Notes: a model not told the origin generated them from the sequence alone. DNA of 64,000 bases from Arthrobacter sp. Edens01 (GCF_001307035.1 NZ_LKIU01000005.1:1102300-1166299); one strand, 5' to 3'; positions 44,870 to 53,155 are shown, counted from the stretch's first letter. A program made the numbers and translations.

Positions 44870-44890
44870 CGGGGCCCCGACACTACAGAT

Positions 44891-44920
44891 GTCCCGTAGA
44901 AGGATCCCTCAGCGCGACAC
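44891..44920 (+). repeat. Junction repeat I
   Basis: GTCCCGTAGAAGGATCCCTC then AGCGCGACAC; shares 21 of 22 bases with copy J over its right part. Confidence 0.7.
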
Positions 44921-45116
44921 CTCATGGGTACGAGTGAGCCGAAATGCGCCCATCGGCACTTGGTCCGCTTCCCCTGTGGGGCTGTGGGGCTGTGGGTGTA
45001 ATGGGTAGTTAGCGGTCGCGGAGCTGGTCGAGACGGTGGAACGTAACCCTGGGGTTTTGCTAAACAAGGACAACTCAGTCGAGGGAACTAATACATCCAA
45101 TCCCATGGGCCAGCGA

Positions 45117-45122
45117 TAGGAT
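45117..45122 (+). promoter_or_regulatory. Candidate -10 box, leaderless
   Basis: TAGGAT ends 6 nt before the ATG at 45129. Confidence 0.5.
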
Positions 45123-45128
45123 CGGCGC

Positions 45129-45671
45129 ATGACCAATCTGAATGCAATTCCCAAGGAGACAAAAGACTGGTCATTCGTGGCCGATCAAGGCTGTTCTGAA
45201 TGCGGATATTCACCTCACTTCGGTCCGGAAACCGGGGGTCGTCTCCGCCATACAGCGACCGCTTGGAAAGAATTACTCAGCCATCCTCCAGCTTCCCAGC
45301 GACCCGTACCCCAGGTATGGTCGCCTCTCGAATACGCAGCCCATGTGCGTGACATGTGCCGGCTGGCATGTGAGCGAGTAGGGCTCATGCTGGCAGAGAG
45401 CGTGCCGACTTTTTCCAACTGGGATCAAGACGAACAAGCCGAAATCAACGACTATCTGAACTCGGACAGGCTCGCCCTGTCTGCAGACCTAGAGAGCCAA
45501 TTGGAGCTTGCTGCTCGCGTATTTGACCAAGTTCCCGACAACTCCTGGGACCGCGCAGGACTCCGCGGGGACGGCAAAGAATTCACAGTTCAATCCTTCT
45601 CATCCTTTGTCCTCCACGAGGTCGAGCACCATCTTCAGGATGCGAAGGAAGGTCTGCGCAAAGTCGTCTAG
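45129..45671 (+). CDS. DinB-superfamily protein
   Basis: 180-aa four-helix DinB-like protein. The metal site appears to be a His triad: one from WSPLEYAAHVRDMCRLACER and two from FVLHEVEHHLQDAK. A CSEC pair near the N-terminus (residues 22-25) is unusual. Many actinobacterial members are thiol transferases that use mycothiol, or of unknown substrate. Leaderless ATG. Single-gene unit between junction repeats I and J. Confidence 0.75.
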   Translation: MTNLNAIPKETKDWSFVADQGCSECGYSPHFGPETGGRLRHTATAWKELLSHPPASQRPVPQVWSPLEYAAHVRDMCRLACERVGLMLAESVPTFSNWDQDEQAEINDYLNSDRLALSADLESQLELAARVFDQVPDNSWDRAGLRGDGKEFTVQSFSSFVLHEVEHHLQDAKEGLRKVV

Positions 45672-45736
45672 TGTGCTGCTAGATCTACCGAGGACCAGGT
45701 CGCCGGTAGCCAACCTCAGCCATTGAAAACCGTGTT

Positions 45737-45769
45737 GTGCGCCCGCTGAAGGATCCCTCAGTGCGACAC
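45737..45769 (+). repeat. Junction repeat J
   Basis: GTGCGCCCGCTGAAGGATCC then CTCAGTGCGACAC; one of the longest copies. Confidence 0.7.
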
Positions 45770-45841
45770 GTGTTAGACGGTCTAGCGAGTGATCTGTCCC
45801 TGCGGTTAGCCGCCTAACCAAAAATGATTTCTGAAGCGCGA

Positions 45842-46276
45842 TTAGGTTCTTGCCCAGCCGCACACTCCCGGAGCTTCAAGCGATGTCCCCGCGTATCCGC
45901 GGCCACCCGGCGCGCTTTCGCATAGCTCCTCGGCTATTCCCTTGCCCAGGCTATAGACGGGAGGGAAGGCGGCGCTGATGAGCAGCGTCACCGTGACAAG
46001 GCACATCGCCCATGCCTTACGATTTGTCTCCGCTCGTCTCATTGCCCTCCAAGTCAGAAGGGCCGCAAATGCCAACGCGACAAATGGCAGGTACATCGCT
46101 ACCTGGGTCCACACGGCACCCGTTCGCTGGACAAAGGAAATAAGAGTTACTGCGAAGAGGACAACTGAAAGCAGGATAGGGAGAAAAGCCACGACCCCTA
46201 CAACTGCCACGAGGAGATCAGGCCTAGTTGACCTGCCCCGCCGCTTGAAACCCGTCGTGCTTTGCTGGGTACTCAA
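45842..46276 (-). CDS. Hypothetical membrane protein (island)
   Basis: 144 aa. Three hydrophobic helices (about residues 20-50, 60-80 and 88-108) after a basic N-terminus, and a Gly-rich extracytoplasmic tail with two cysteines (CESAPGG, GVCGWART). The ATG overlaps the stop of the gene at 46273 by 4 bp, so the two are translationally coupled and probably functionally linked. No family recognised. Confidence 0.6.
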   Translation of the reverse strand: MSTQQSTTGFKRRGRSTRPDLLVAVVGVVAFLPILLSVVLFAVTLISFVQRTGAVWTQVAMYLPFVALAFAALLTWRAMRRAETNRKAWAMCLVTVTLLISAAFPPVYSLGKGIAEELCESAPGGRGYAGTSLEAPGVCGWART

Positions 46277-46704
46277 CGCAGCTCATCCACAGCTGCGTTC
46301 TCCTGAGACGCACGGCACAACTGCTCTTCGCGCATTTCGGGACTCAACCCATGCCACGCGTGTGCCTGGGCTGTGACCTCTGAATCCGGCAGGCCCATGG
46401 CTCTCAGCTGCTCGGGTGAAACCATCACGCTGTTCTCCGGCCCGATCTGGTCACTCCGGTCCAGGGCCGCGCCGGGACCGGAGGCATAATCAGCAGAACA
46501 AGCGATGAACGGTTCGTAGACCGCCGTCGCAGGATCATCCTTCAGCTCAGAAGACCCCATCGACGCTATTGGAGCCATCGCAACTGTGGCGGTCTCAGTA
46601 GCGGATTCACCAGGCGCCGATAAGGGCGTCGTTCCTATTCCAAGGACAAAGCCACCCAAGATCGCTAGTACGACGATCATTCCTACTGACGGTCTTCTGT
46701 TAAT
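46273..46704 (-). CDS. Hypothetical membrane-anchored protein with likely ATT start (island)
   Basis: About 143 aa. One N-terminal helix (MIVVLAILGGFVLGIGTTPL) anchors an extracytoplasmic domain with SADYASGPGAALDRSDQ and a C-terminal MREEQLCRASQENAAVDELR. A strong GGGGGGCACC sits just before an ATT codon at 46704, at the spacing used by the GGGGGA-ATG genes nearby; this suggests a rare ATT start or a mutated ATG. The in-frame ATG at 46680 is the fallback. Coupled to the downstream membrane-protein gene. Confidence 0.5.
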   Translation of the reverse strand: MNRRPSVGMIVVLAILGGFVLGIGTTPLSAPGESATETATVAMAPIASMGSSELKDDPATAVYEPFIACSADYASGPGAALDRSDQIGPENSVMVSPEQLRAMGLPDSEVTAQAHAWHGLSPEMREEQLCRASQENAAVDELR

Positions 46705-46805
46705 GGTGCCCCCCTGACCCGCTGCCACACCCCATCGATGCAACGGCCCCAGCCTAGCGGACGGTGCAGGACTTACCCCGAAGATAAGCACTTGAGGGGT
46801 CCCAT

Positions 46806-46826
46806 TAGGCGATCCCTGAACGGGAC
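46806..46826 (-). repeat. Junction repeat K (reverse orientation)
   Basis: Minus strand reads GTCCCGTTCAGGGATCGCCT; just 3' of the gene that ends at 46829. Confidence 0.6.
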
Positions 46827-46828
46827 GC

Positions 46829-47083
46829 CTACTCAGTGGAGCTTTCGGGCGAACGTTCTTCGCGGCGCGCCTTTCGCTTCGCCAGCCACTCGTCGCGGTA
46901 CGCGTCCACCTCTGCTGCCTTCTTATTGCCGAAGTAGACACCAATTATTGGACCCAGGCCGGCGCCAAGGCCAAGTAAGGAGTATTGCCAGCCCTGGGTT
47001 AAACCCACCACGACGCCGATAACGATCGAGAAGCCGAGGAAGTAAAGGAGTGACTTGCCGCTAACGGTTTTATTTCGTGCCAT
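46829..47083 (-). CDS. Small two-span membrane protein (island)
   Basis: 84 aa. Two helices (about residues 12-29 and 34-51) followed by a strongly charged cytoplasmic tail (EVDAYRDEWLAKRKARREER). GAGGAGGA upstream of the ATG gives a good ribosome-binding site. No family recognised. Confidence 0.6.
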   Translation of the reverse strand: MARNKTVSGKSLLYFLGFSIVIGVVVGLTQGWQYSLLGLGAGLGPIIGVYFGNKKAAEVDAYRDEWLAKRKARREERSPESSTE

Positions 47084-47205
47084 CCTGCGTCCTCCTCGAC
47101 GCCGCTAACATTCATTGCTGGTCCTGAGCGAGCCCGCGCGGTCCGGGACAGGCACATGACCGATATGGATCCGTGAACAGGACTCTCCGTCATGGAAGCT
47201 ATCAC

Positions 47206-47451
47206 TCACAGCTCGGGATGTCTGGGGTCCTTTCCACGTTCGCGCCAATAGTCGTCTCGCTGCCGTCGTACGAACCATGCGATATATACCACCGCGGCTA
47301 TTGCGGCGATGCACTGACTGATAGCGATGACCCAGTCCCAACGCGATCGGAACTCTGCCGGCAGCCATCCTGGAATGAGAAAAAGCGCCACGGCTGTCAC
47401 CACGCCTAACACTGCGGGCAACGGGGACGGACGACGCTGCACAGAAGTCAT
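47206..47451 (-). CDS. Small two-span membrane protein (island)
   Basis: 81 aa. Helices at about residues 11-30 and 39-61, then a basic tail (RRQRDDYWRERGKDPRH). A TAGGGT lies 5 nt before the ATG, so the mRNA may be nearly leaderless. No family recognised. Confidence 0.55.
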   Translation of the reverse strand: MTSVQRRPSPLPAVLGVVTAVALFLIPGWLPAEFRSRWDWVIAISQCIAAIAAVVYIAWFVRRQRDDYWRERGKDPRHPEL

Positions 47452-47593
47452 GGCTCACCCTATCCATTTCCCAGGTTTGGAGGTGAACATTTGAAACGAT
47501 TCGCCTCGGTCCAACTCTCCAAACGGCACGGTTCCCGGTACGAGGCCCCAGGTTGAACGTCCCTGCCGCAGCGCCTGACGCGACCGTGGGTTG

Positions 47594-48211
47594 TCAGCTT
47601 GTGCGGGCCTCAAGTTCGGCGACTCCGGGGCCGGTGAGCTCGGCACAGTAGGCGCTCCGGCCTGTCATCGCCATGATGAGTGCGACGGTACTACCACGGA
47701 CGACGTCGCCTTCCCCGAGGCTGATGCCCGTGTCCACAGCCTCCAGCCGCAGGCCACGAACCCGTTTCTTGGCGATGACCACCTGATTGGTACCCGCGTA
47801 ATAGCGCAGCAATGCGACGAGGGCCGCGGCCGGATAGTCGCGGACCAGACCAAGCGGCCGACGGATGTCCTCTCCGTGAACGACCATCTCGCCTAGCAGC
47901 GCCAGCCGCGGCAGCGGCGGAGATGTGCGGCTGCCAATGGTCGACCTGAATCGGCTCAGTGTCTCTGAGGAGGAGGTGCCCAGCTGCTCGCGAAGGCGGT
48001 CCTCCACTTGTTTGTCGAAGTCGAACCGGGCACGCACGACGCCCGCGAACCAACGGGGCCCCGACACCGCTCCGCTGACAGTCAGATGCGCGAGCACCTC
48101 GCGTACTGTCAAGCCAGCGCAGAGCGAAGGAGTTGACCACTGCGCCTCGTCTACCTGCGCAAGCTGGTCCGCGAGAGCTTCCCGCTCAACGTCGATGCTC
48201 TGCCAGACCAT
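47594..48211 (-). CDS. Maleylpyruvate isomerase N-domain / DinB-type mycothiol-dependent enzyme
   Basis: 205 aa of the maleylpyruvate isomerase family (DinB-like N-domain plus small C-terminal SCP-like region). EREALADQLAQVDEAQWSTPSLCAGLTVREVLAHL is the family signature with its metal-binding His, and LALLGEMVVHGEDIRRPLG gives the other His residues. The C-terminal IMAMTGRSAYCAELTGPG is the usual final motif. These enzymes use mycothiol or have unknown thiol chemistry. ATG 48211 with GGAG upstream; an in-frame ATG at 48244 is less likely. Confidence 0.8.
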   Translation of the reverse strand: MVWQSIDVEREALADQLAQVDEAQWSTPSLCAGLTVREVLAHLTVSGAVSGPRWFAGVVRARFDFDKQVEDRLREQLGTSSSETLSRFRSTIGSRTSPPLPRLALLGEMVVHGEDIRRPLGLVRDYPAAALVALLRYYAGTNQVVIAKKRVRGLRLEAVDTGISLGEGDVVRGSTVALIMAMTGRSAYCAELTGPGVAELEARTS

Positions 48212-48245
48212 GTTCCGCTCCACACCGGCATCCTCCCAATCCAAC

Positions 48246-48274
48246 GTCCGGATATGGATCCCTCAGCGTGCGCG
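48246..48274 (+). repeat. Junction repeat M
   Basis: GTCCGGATATGGATCCCTCA then GCGTGCGCG; left border of the VOC gene fragment. Confidence 0.6.
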
Positions 48275-48448
48275 ATTCAGCAATGAGAAGGTTGTCGAAC
48301 TTCGCCCGTGTGCCCTCGAGGACGGACCGGCAGCCCAAGGAGCAGGCATGCCGGACAATGTGGATTGGCTCGTCCTCACTGATGACCGCGGCAACCGCAG
48401 GCTAGCCTTTCAGCAGGTTGATAACTTGAAGAGAGCAACATGGCCGCT
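48275..48448 (+). pseudogene. Internal fragment of a VOC/glyoxalase-family gene
   Basis: In one frame this reads ...MPDNVDWLVLTDDRGNRRLAFQQVDNLKRATWPL. The wording DWLVL-x-D-x-G-x-RRLAFQQV-x3-TWP is the middle strand-loop-strand of a common actinobacterial VOC/glyoxalase-like protein. The N-terminal start and the HLDL-type C-terminal half are missing. The fragment begins right after junction repeat M and ends at junction repeat N, so it looks like what remained when a cassette was cut at its repeats. Confidence 0.6.
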
Positions 48449-48469
48449 GTCCGTTGAAGGATCCCCAGC
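48449..48469 (+). repeat. Junction repeat N
   Basis: GTCCGTTGAAGGATCCCCAG; right border of the VOC gene fragment. Confidence 0.6.
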
Positions 48470-48489
48470 TTGGCGGAGGAGTGTGGCCG

Positions 48490-49170
48490 TCAGCGCCGGG
48501 TCGCAAACCGGACCTGGATCCATTTGAGCTCAGCGCGTGGAAGCACCGCGGTAACGACGCCGCCGCCAGCGAGGCTGGCTCCGATGCCGTACACAAACGG
48601 ATCAGTATCGACCTCTGCGCCGGGCACCTCGACTCCGTTGACGACGGTTCTGGCCTGGCCGTTTACCGTCCGGGCAGTTACTACGGGTGCGTGCTGGTCC
48701 CAGGGTTTACCGCCGGGCCAGAGGTGCTGCCGGTACTGGTTCAACAGGATGTGGTTGACGTGGTCAGCCAGGAGGCTTTCAAGCGAAGAGTGCGGCTCGC
48801 GGTGCCAAGTGGTCCGCACGGCCTCCCACAGCTGCGGATAGCGCATCCGCTCCACCTGCTCGATCAGCCAAGGGGGCCGGGGCCACCGCGGAACATCGTC
48901 GATCCCTCTGAGGGTCTCCTCGTCGAGGTCCGCCAGGTTAACGGGGTCTGATCGGTCATCCGGATTTCGCCAGAGACTGTAGGTGATGCTCGCTGTCATT
49001 CCGCTGTACCCATGGTCATCCAGGGCGTAGTTCAGACTGACGGAGTCGGTGTCCTCAAGAGATGGCTGGGACATCAGCCCCAGCACTGGAATGGGCATGA
49101 GCTTTAGGTTTTCGGCCCATTCGGCACGGGGGTCTGGGGCGTCTTCCGGGAGAATGCCAACCCATTCCAT
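48490..49170 (-). CDS. Hypothetical protein (island)
   Basis: 226 aa, soluble, not recognised. PIPVLGLMSQPSLEDTDSV and SMTASITYSLWRNPDDRSD at the N-terminus, a Trp/Pro-rich centre (VPRWPRPPWLIEQVERMRYP, LWEAVRTTWHREPHSSLESL) and a strand-rich C-terminus with GAEVDTDPFVYGIGASLAGG. The ATG at 49170 is preceded by CATAGT at 6 nt, which favours it over the TTG at 49188. Last island gene before the MerR regulator. Confidence 0.6.
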   Translation of the reverse strand: MEWVGILPEDAPDPRAEWAENLKLMPIPVLGLMSQPSLEDTDSVSLNYALDDHGYSGMTASITYSLWRNPDDRSDPVNLADLDEETLRGIDDVPRWPRPPWLIEQVERMRYPQLWEAVRTTWHREPHSSLESLLADHVNHILLNQYRQHLWPGGKPWDQHAPVVTARTVNGQARTVVNGVEVPGAEVDTDPFVYGIGASLAGGGVVTAVLPRAELKWIQVRFATRR

Positions 49171-49230
49171 GCCTAGACTATGAATCAATTAAGGGTGCCT
49201 GTAAATGGAAAAGAGTTTAGGGCCCCAAAT

Positions 49231-49253
49231 GTCCCGCTGAGGAGTGGCGCGAC
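49231..49253 (+). repeat. Junction repeat O
   Basis: GTCCCGCTGAGGAGTGGCGC then GAC; the centre lacks the ATCC half. Marks the right end of the array. Confidence 0.55.
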
Positions 49254-49282
49254 GTCCCGCCCTGTACTGGAAGGCCCCGCAC

Positions 49283-50113
49283 ATGCATTCGTCCCCTTTC
49301 CCCCTTCCGCCGCGTCAGGTCGAGATCGGTGACGCGGCACAGCTCACCGGCGCCACTCCGGACGCGATCCATCGCTACCGCGAGCTGGGTCTGCTTCCTG
49401 AGCTGGAACGGGCCGGCGACGGCCACCACCGCTACGGCTATGACGACATGATCCGGTTGCTGTGGATCCACAAAATGGTCAGCGCCGGGATCGATGAGGA
49501 CGACATCCGTGACATCTTCGCTGACGCTGCTCCTGCTGCCGTCGATAACGGCCGCCACACGGCCGTCGTGCAGCGAATGCGCACCGTGGAGGGCCGGATG
49601 GGTCTGCTCTCCGAGTTCGTCACCGGCCGCCTTAGAGGCCTGCCAGCGGGCTCGCTTCGCCAGGCAGACCTGGACAACCTGCTGGTCATCGAGCGGATCT
49701 TTGGCCCGCTCGGTGCGGCCGTTAATGCCGGCCGCTATATCGCCCTGGCCACTCACCCCGGTCTGCGGGAGGAATCCGACCGCGTCGAGGCCGCCGAGGA
49801 CGCACTGGATGACACGGTCGCCGTCGACGATCCCTGCGTGGCGCAAGCCGCTGCAGAACGGCACGCTTTTGAACTGAAACTCGATGCCGCCATCAACGAT
49901 TCCGGTCAGGCACAAAGCGACGATGAGCTTTTTGACTCCTGGGATGCGGTGCATCCGGCTGGCGCAGAAAATGAGGACGACGCCGGCGGCGGGGGAGAGC
50001 GGATAAGCCTCCTCGAAGCCGTCGGAATGATGCCCTACAACTACTCCCCGGCGCGTCTGCGCTGCATGGAACTGACCGGAGAACTCGCAGCCAACGCGTC
50101 TTCCGCTTCCTAA
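49283..50113 (+). CDS. MerR-family transcriptional regulator
   Basis: 276 aa. N-terminal winged helix-turn-helix VEIGDAAQLTGATPDAIHRYRELGLLPELERAGDGHHRYGYDD, typical of MerR, then a coiled-coil dimer helix (QRMRTVEGRMGLLSEF) and a long effector domain with no conserved metal cysteines, so the signal is probably an organic ligand. ATG 49283 chosen; GAAGG lies upstream. The target operon is not obvious, since the gene is followed by the convergent MocR gene. Confidence 0.8.
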   Translation: MHSSPFPLPPRQVEIGDAAQLTGATPDAIHRYRELGLLPELERAGDGHHRYGYDDMIRLLWIHKMVSAGIDEDDIRDIFADAAPAAVDNGRHTAVVQRMRTVEGRMGLLSEFVTGRLRGLPAGSLRQADLDNLLVIERIFGPLGAAVNAGRYIALATHPGLREESDRVEAAEDALDDTVAVDDPCVAQAAAERHAFELKLDAAINDSGQAQSDDELFDSWDAVHPAGAENEDDAGGGGERISLLEAVGMMPYNYSPARLRCMELTGELAANASSAS

Positions 50114-50148
50114 CAGGGATCAGCAACCGGGCGGCTCTCAGGAACCGA

Positions 50149-51567
50149 TCATTCACGTATAGCGGATTCCCCAAGAATGTGGCCGATGACCCGGGCTGCT
50201 TCCGGATAGGCGCCGGGATTGGGTCCGGAGTAGTTGAGGCGGATATGGGGGCCGGTGGGTTCGGCTGGGAACCATTCGTTGCCGCCGGCCACGAGGACGT
50301 TGTTGGTCTCGCACCTCTGGATGAAAGACGGGAGATCCGTGGCATCGGGAAGTCTGATCCAGAGGTTCAACCCGCCGGAGGGCAGGGCTGTGAGGGTGGC
50401 CAGTGGAGCGTGCTTCTCGAGACTGTCAGCAAGGAGGTCGCGGCGGGATCGCAGCTGGTGCCGAAGTCCCCGGAGGTGTGTCTGCCACCCGGGCTGCGTC
50501 ACGATGTCCAGGGCCGCTGTTTGAAGGACACCGCTGACGTACATGGACGAAGCCGCGCGGTCTGCCATGATCCTTTCCCGGGCTGGTCCGCGGGCGATGA
50601 TCGCAGCCACACGCAGGGCGGGTGATGCACTTTTTGTCAGCGACCGGATGTAGACGACGTGTCCGCTGTCGTCGTGAGCCGCAACGGGTGCCGGGTCGGT
50701 GGTGATGCCGAAATCGTGCGCCCAGTCATCTTCGATGAGGAACGCGCCATAGGTCCTGGCGACCTCGAGGATCTGCTGCGAGGTATCACGGGTCCATTGG
50801 GAGCCGGTGGGGTTGGCGTAGTTCGGCTGGACGTAGAAGGCCCGTGCACCGGTTTCCTCGAAAGCCCGGGCTACCTCCTCGGGGTCGGGTCCCGCGGGTC
50901 CGGTAGGAACTGGGACCAGACGGACGTCCGCCTGTGCTGCAGCGAGGATGGCGCCCCAGTAAGACGGAGATTCGATCAACAGGGGCCGGCCGTCCGTGAC
51001 CAGGGCACGGAAAATGGAACTGAGTCCGCTCTGGCTGCCGGGCAAAACGATCACATCAGCCGCCGACGCCGGGGCGACGCCGGCGGGAGTCACGGCAGCC
51101 AGTTCCGAGGCAAACCAGGACCGCAACTCCGGAAGACCCGACGCCGGGGAGCGGCTCAACGCTGTGTCGTGCCGGCCTGCCCGGCCCAGAGCGGAGCGGA
51201 TCAGACGCTCGGGCAGGAGTTCACGGTCCGGATAGCCGCCGTTCAAGGCGATGGCATCAGTGGATGCGGGCCTCATTGCCGCCGGTGATGATGACAAACG
51301 ATTACGGGGTGCACCAAGGGCTGCAGTCTGCCAGCCGAAATCCGCTGGCCGGGCAATGCGGGCGGCACGGACGAAGGTACCAACCCCCGGCCGGCTCTCG
51401 ATCAGGCCCTGGCTGGCCAGGGCACGCAGGGCCTTTTGAACCGTTACCGGGCTGGCCCCATGGCGGGACACCAGGGAACGGGTCGACGGGAGCTTTGCCC
51501 CAGCAGGAGCACTTTTGATCCACTCCTGCAGTGCTTCGACGATCCTTCTACTGCTATCGTTGGTCAT
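50149..51567 (-). CDS. MocR-type (GntR/aminotransferase) transcriptional regulator
   Basis: 472 aa. N-terminal GntR winged helix (SSRRIVEALQEWIKSAPAGAKLPSTRSLVSRHG, VQKALRALASQGLIESRPGVGTFV) joined by a linker to an aminotransferase class I/II domain with VLPGSQSGLSSIFRAL, YVQPNYANPTGSQW, FLIEDDWAHDF and the PLP-lysine motif RSLTKSASPALRVA. Such regulators sense PLP and an amino-acid-like ligand and usually control a divergent transporter, here the DMT gene. Its ATG and that of the DMT gene overlap. No autonomous transaminase role is expected. Confidence 0.9.
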   Translation of the reverse strand: MTNDSSRRIVEALQEWIKSAPAGAKLPSTRSLVSRHGASPVTVQKALRALASQGLIESRPGVGTFVRAARIARPADFGWQTAALGAPRNRLSSSPAAMRPASTDAIALNGGYPDRELLPERLIRSALGRAGRHDTALSRSPASGLPELRSWFASELAAVTPAGVAPASAADVIVLPGSQSGLSSIFRALVTDGRPLLIESPSYWGAILAAAQADVRLVPVPTGPAGPDPEEVARAFEETGARAFYVQPNYANPTGSQWTRDTSQQILEVARTYGAFLIEDDWAHDFGITTDPAPVAAHDDSGHVVYIRSLTKSASPALRVAAIIARGPARERIMADRAASSMYVSGVLQTAALDIVTQPGWQTHLRGLRHQLRSRRDLLADSLEKHAPLATLTALPSGGLNLWIRLPDATDLPSFIQRCETNNVLVAGGNEWFPAEPTGPHIRLNYSGPNPGAYPEAARVIGHILGESAIRE

Positions 51568-52489
51568 GAAACTACATAGTAGCGCTACTCTCAATTCATT
51601 GGCCCCGCTATCGGCTCAGCGGACGGGGATTGCCTGGGGTTTTCTAGGGATCCTCGCCTTTTCCCTGACCGTTCCGCTCACCCGAATCGCGGTCGAAGGT
51701 TTGTCCCCACTTCTCATTGGATAGGGTCGTGCAGTCATCGCCGCGGCCCTTGCCGCGGCTGCCCTTTCCCTGACCCGGCAGCGGTTCCCAAGTGCCGGCC
51801 AGTGGATCCGGTTGGCCGTGGTTGCCGGCGGAATCGTCGTCGGGTTCCCCCTCCTTACCTCCTTCGCGCTCACGACGGCACCGGCAAGCCACGGCGCCGT
51901 CGTCATAGCCCTGCTGCCGGCAGCTACCGCGGTAACGGCCGCCATCCGGGGGAAAGAACGCCCGCACTACTCGTTTTGGCTAATGGCTGCCATCGGCGCC
52001 GTCGTTGCTGTGGGTTTTGCTCTCCTGAATGGTGGAGGGCCCAAGGAACTGACCTCAGCGGATCTGCTGTTGTTTGGAGCGGTCTTCGCCGCAGCGATCG
52101 GATACGCAGAGGGTGGACTGCTTGCCCGTGAGCTGGGCGCATGGCAGACGGTCTCCTGGGCTCTCGTCATCGCTTCTCCGCTGATGCTCACCCTCACAAT
52201 CACTGCCGTCGTGCAGCATCCGCCGTCAGGGACTCCCGTCCAGTGGGCGGCCTTCGGATATTTGGCAGTGGTGAGTATGTTCCTGGGATTTTTCGCCTGG
52301 TACCGCGGACTTGCCATCGGCCCGATGGCCCAAGTCAGCCAGGTGCAGCTCGTCCAACCCGTCCTCAGCGTCCTCTGGGCCGTGGTTCTTCTCCGCGAGG
52401 AGCTCACCTGGACCACGGTCCTCGGATGTGTCGCCGTCATCCTTAGCGCCGGCATGGCCGTTCGGGTGCGGCTGAAGCGTTCTGCGTAA
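51566..52489 (+). pseudogene. EamA/DMT transporter with in-frame TAG
   Basis: A ten-helix drug/metabolite exporter reading, 308 codons from ATG 51566 (or TTG 51599), but codon 53 is TAG at 51722-51724 (LSPLLIG-stop-GRAVIAAALAA). The frame stays open on both sides and both EamA halves are otherwise intact (LLTSFALTTAPASHGAVVIAL, LGFFAWYRGLAIGPMAQVSQVQLVQPVLS). A Ser codon (TCG or AGC-type) is expected at this position, so one base change could explain it. Without readthrough or re-start the first two helices are separated and the transporter is dead. Confidence 0.75.
51578..51589. promoter_or_regulatory. Candidate MocR operator between the divergent genes
   Basis: AGTAGCGCTACT is a perfect 12-bp palindrome, with further ACTA/TAGT pairs alongside; it lies where both promoters would be, 11 bp from the regulator ATG. 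Confidence 0.45.
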
Positions 52490-52516
52490 GCATAATTCCG
52501 ACGACGGAGCAGAGAT

Positions 52517-52927
52517 TTACCCGCTCTCATAAGCAATTTTTACCTTGTACTCGACAGAGGGGTCATTTGTTGTGACCTCAATTGTGTCTTGCCCGGGTGG
52601 CAAATCATGAGGCGTAGTGCTTGTTGCCCCCGCACTGCCATCGATGCAGACCGTTTGCGCGCCGTCCGGCAGGGAAAGTGTTCCGGGGCTGATACACGTG
52701 AGGCTTACCCAGACCTGTGTAGCTTCCCCGGACCGGGCATCCAGAGTAATGGACTGTGTGCCCGTGTATGTTCCCTCGACGGGAGCGCTGGTTGTTCCTG
52801 GACTTTGATCAATTGAAGTCGATGGGGTGGATGCGCCTTCCGGCTCACCTTGCCCTGCGCACCCCGTCAGTAAGAAAACAGCAGTAAGTGCAGCGGCCGC
52901 TTTTCCCGGCGAAATTATGTTTTTCAT
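52517..52927 (-). CDS. Small hypothetical lipoprotein
   Basis: 136 aa. Signal peptide with lipobox VFLLTGC (Cys about residue 23), a Ser/Thr/Pro linker and a small strand-rich domain (QSITLDARSGEATQVWVSLTCISPG, AQTVCIDGSAG, DTIEVTTNDPSVEYKVKIAYE), with two Cys that may pair. Surface-exposed beta domain of unknown binding partner. It lies convergent with the DMT gene. Confidence 0.65.
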   Translation of the reverse strand: MKNIISPGKAAAALTAVFLLTGCAGQGEPEGASTPSTSIDQSPGTTSAPVEGTYTGTQSITLDARSGEATQVWVSLTCISPGTLSLPDGAQTVCIDGSAGATSTTPHDLPPGQDTIEVTTNDPSVEYKVKIAYESG

Positions 52928-53155
52928 CTACTCGACGCTAACAAATAGCGCATGGCCCAATTCAAGTGCTTGCATCAAGTTCGAAGATAGTAATAAAAAC
53001 CCGCCGGGGCTGTTGCACCAACCGGGATTGGGTTAGCCGCCGCCGAGACGACCGGGCAGGGAGCCGAAATGCGACGCCGTGTAGTCAAGCACCCTTTACG
53101 TATAGCTCGCTTGACAGTACAGTTACCTTGACATGACCCGGAGAAAGGTGAACTG

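Noticed and set aside
40431-49253. Classical integron array with attC sites
   Set aside because: Genes point in both directions, no integrase gene is present and I could not see canonical attC core sites; only the general idea of repeat-bounded cassettes is kept.
51722-51724. Recoding of TAG as an amino acid
   Set aside because: thrS, the HIT gene, pgsA and other intact genes end in TAG, and no suppressor-type tRNA is visible.
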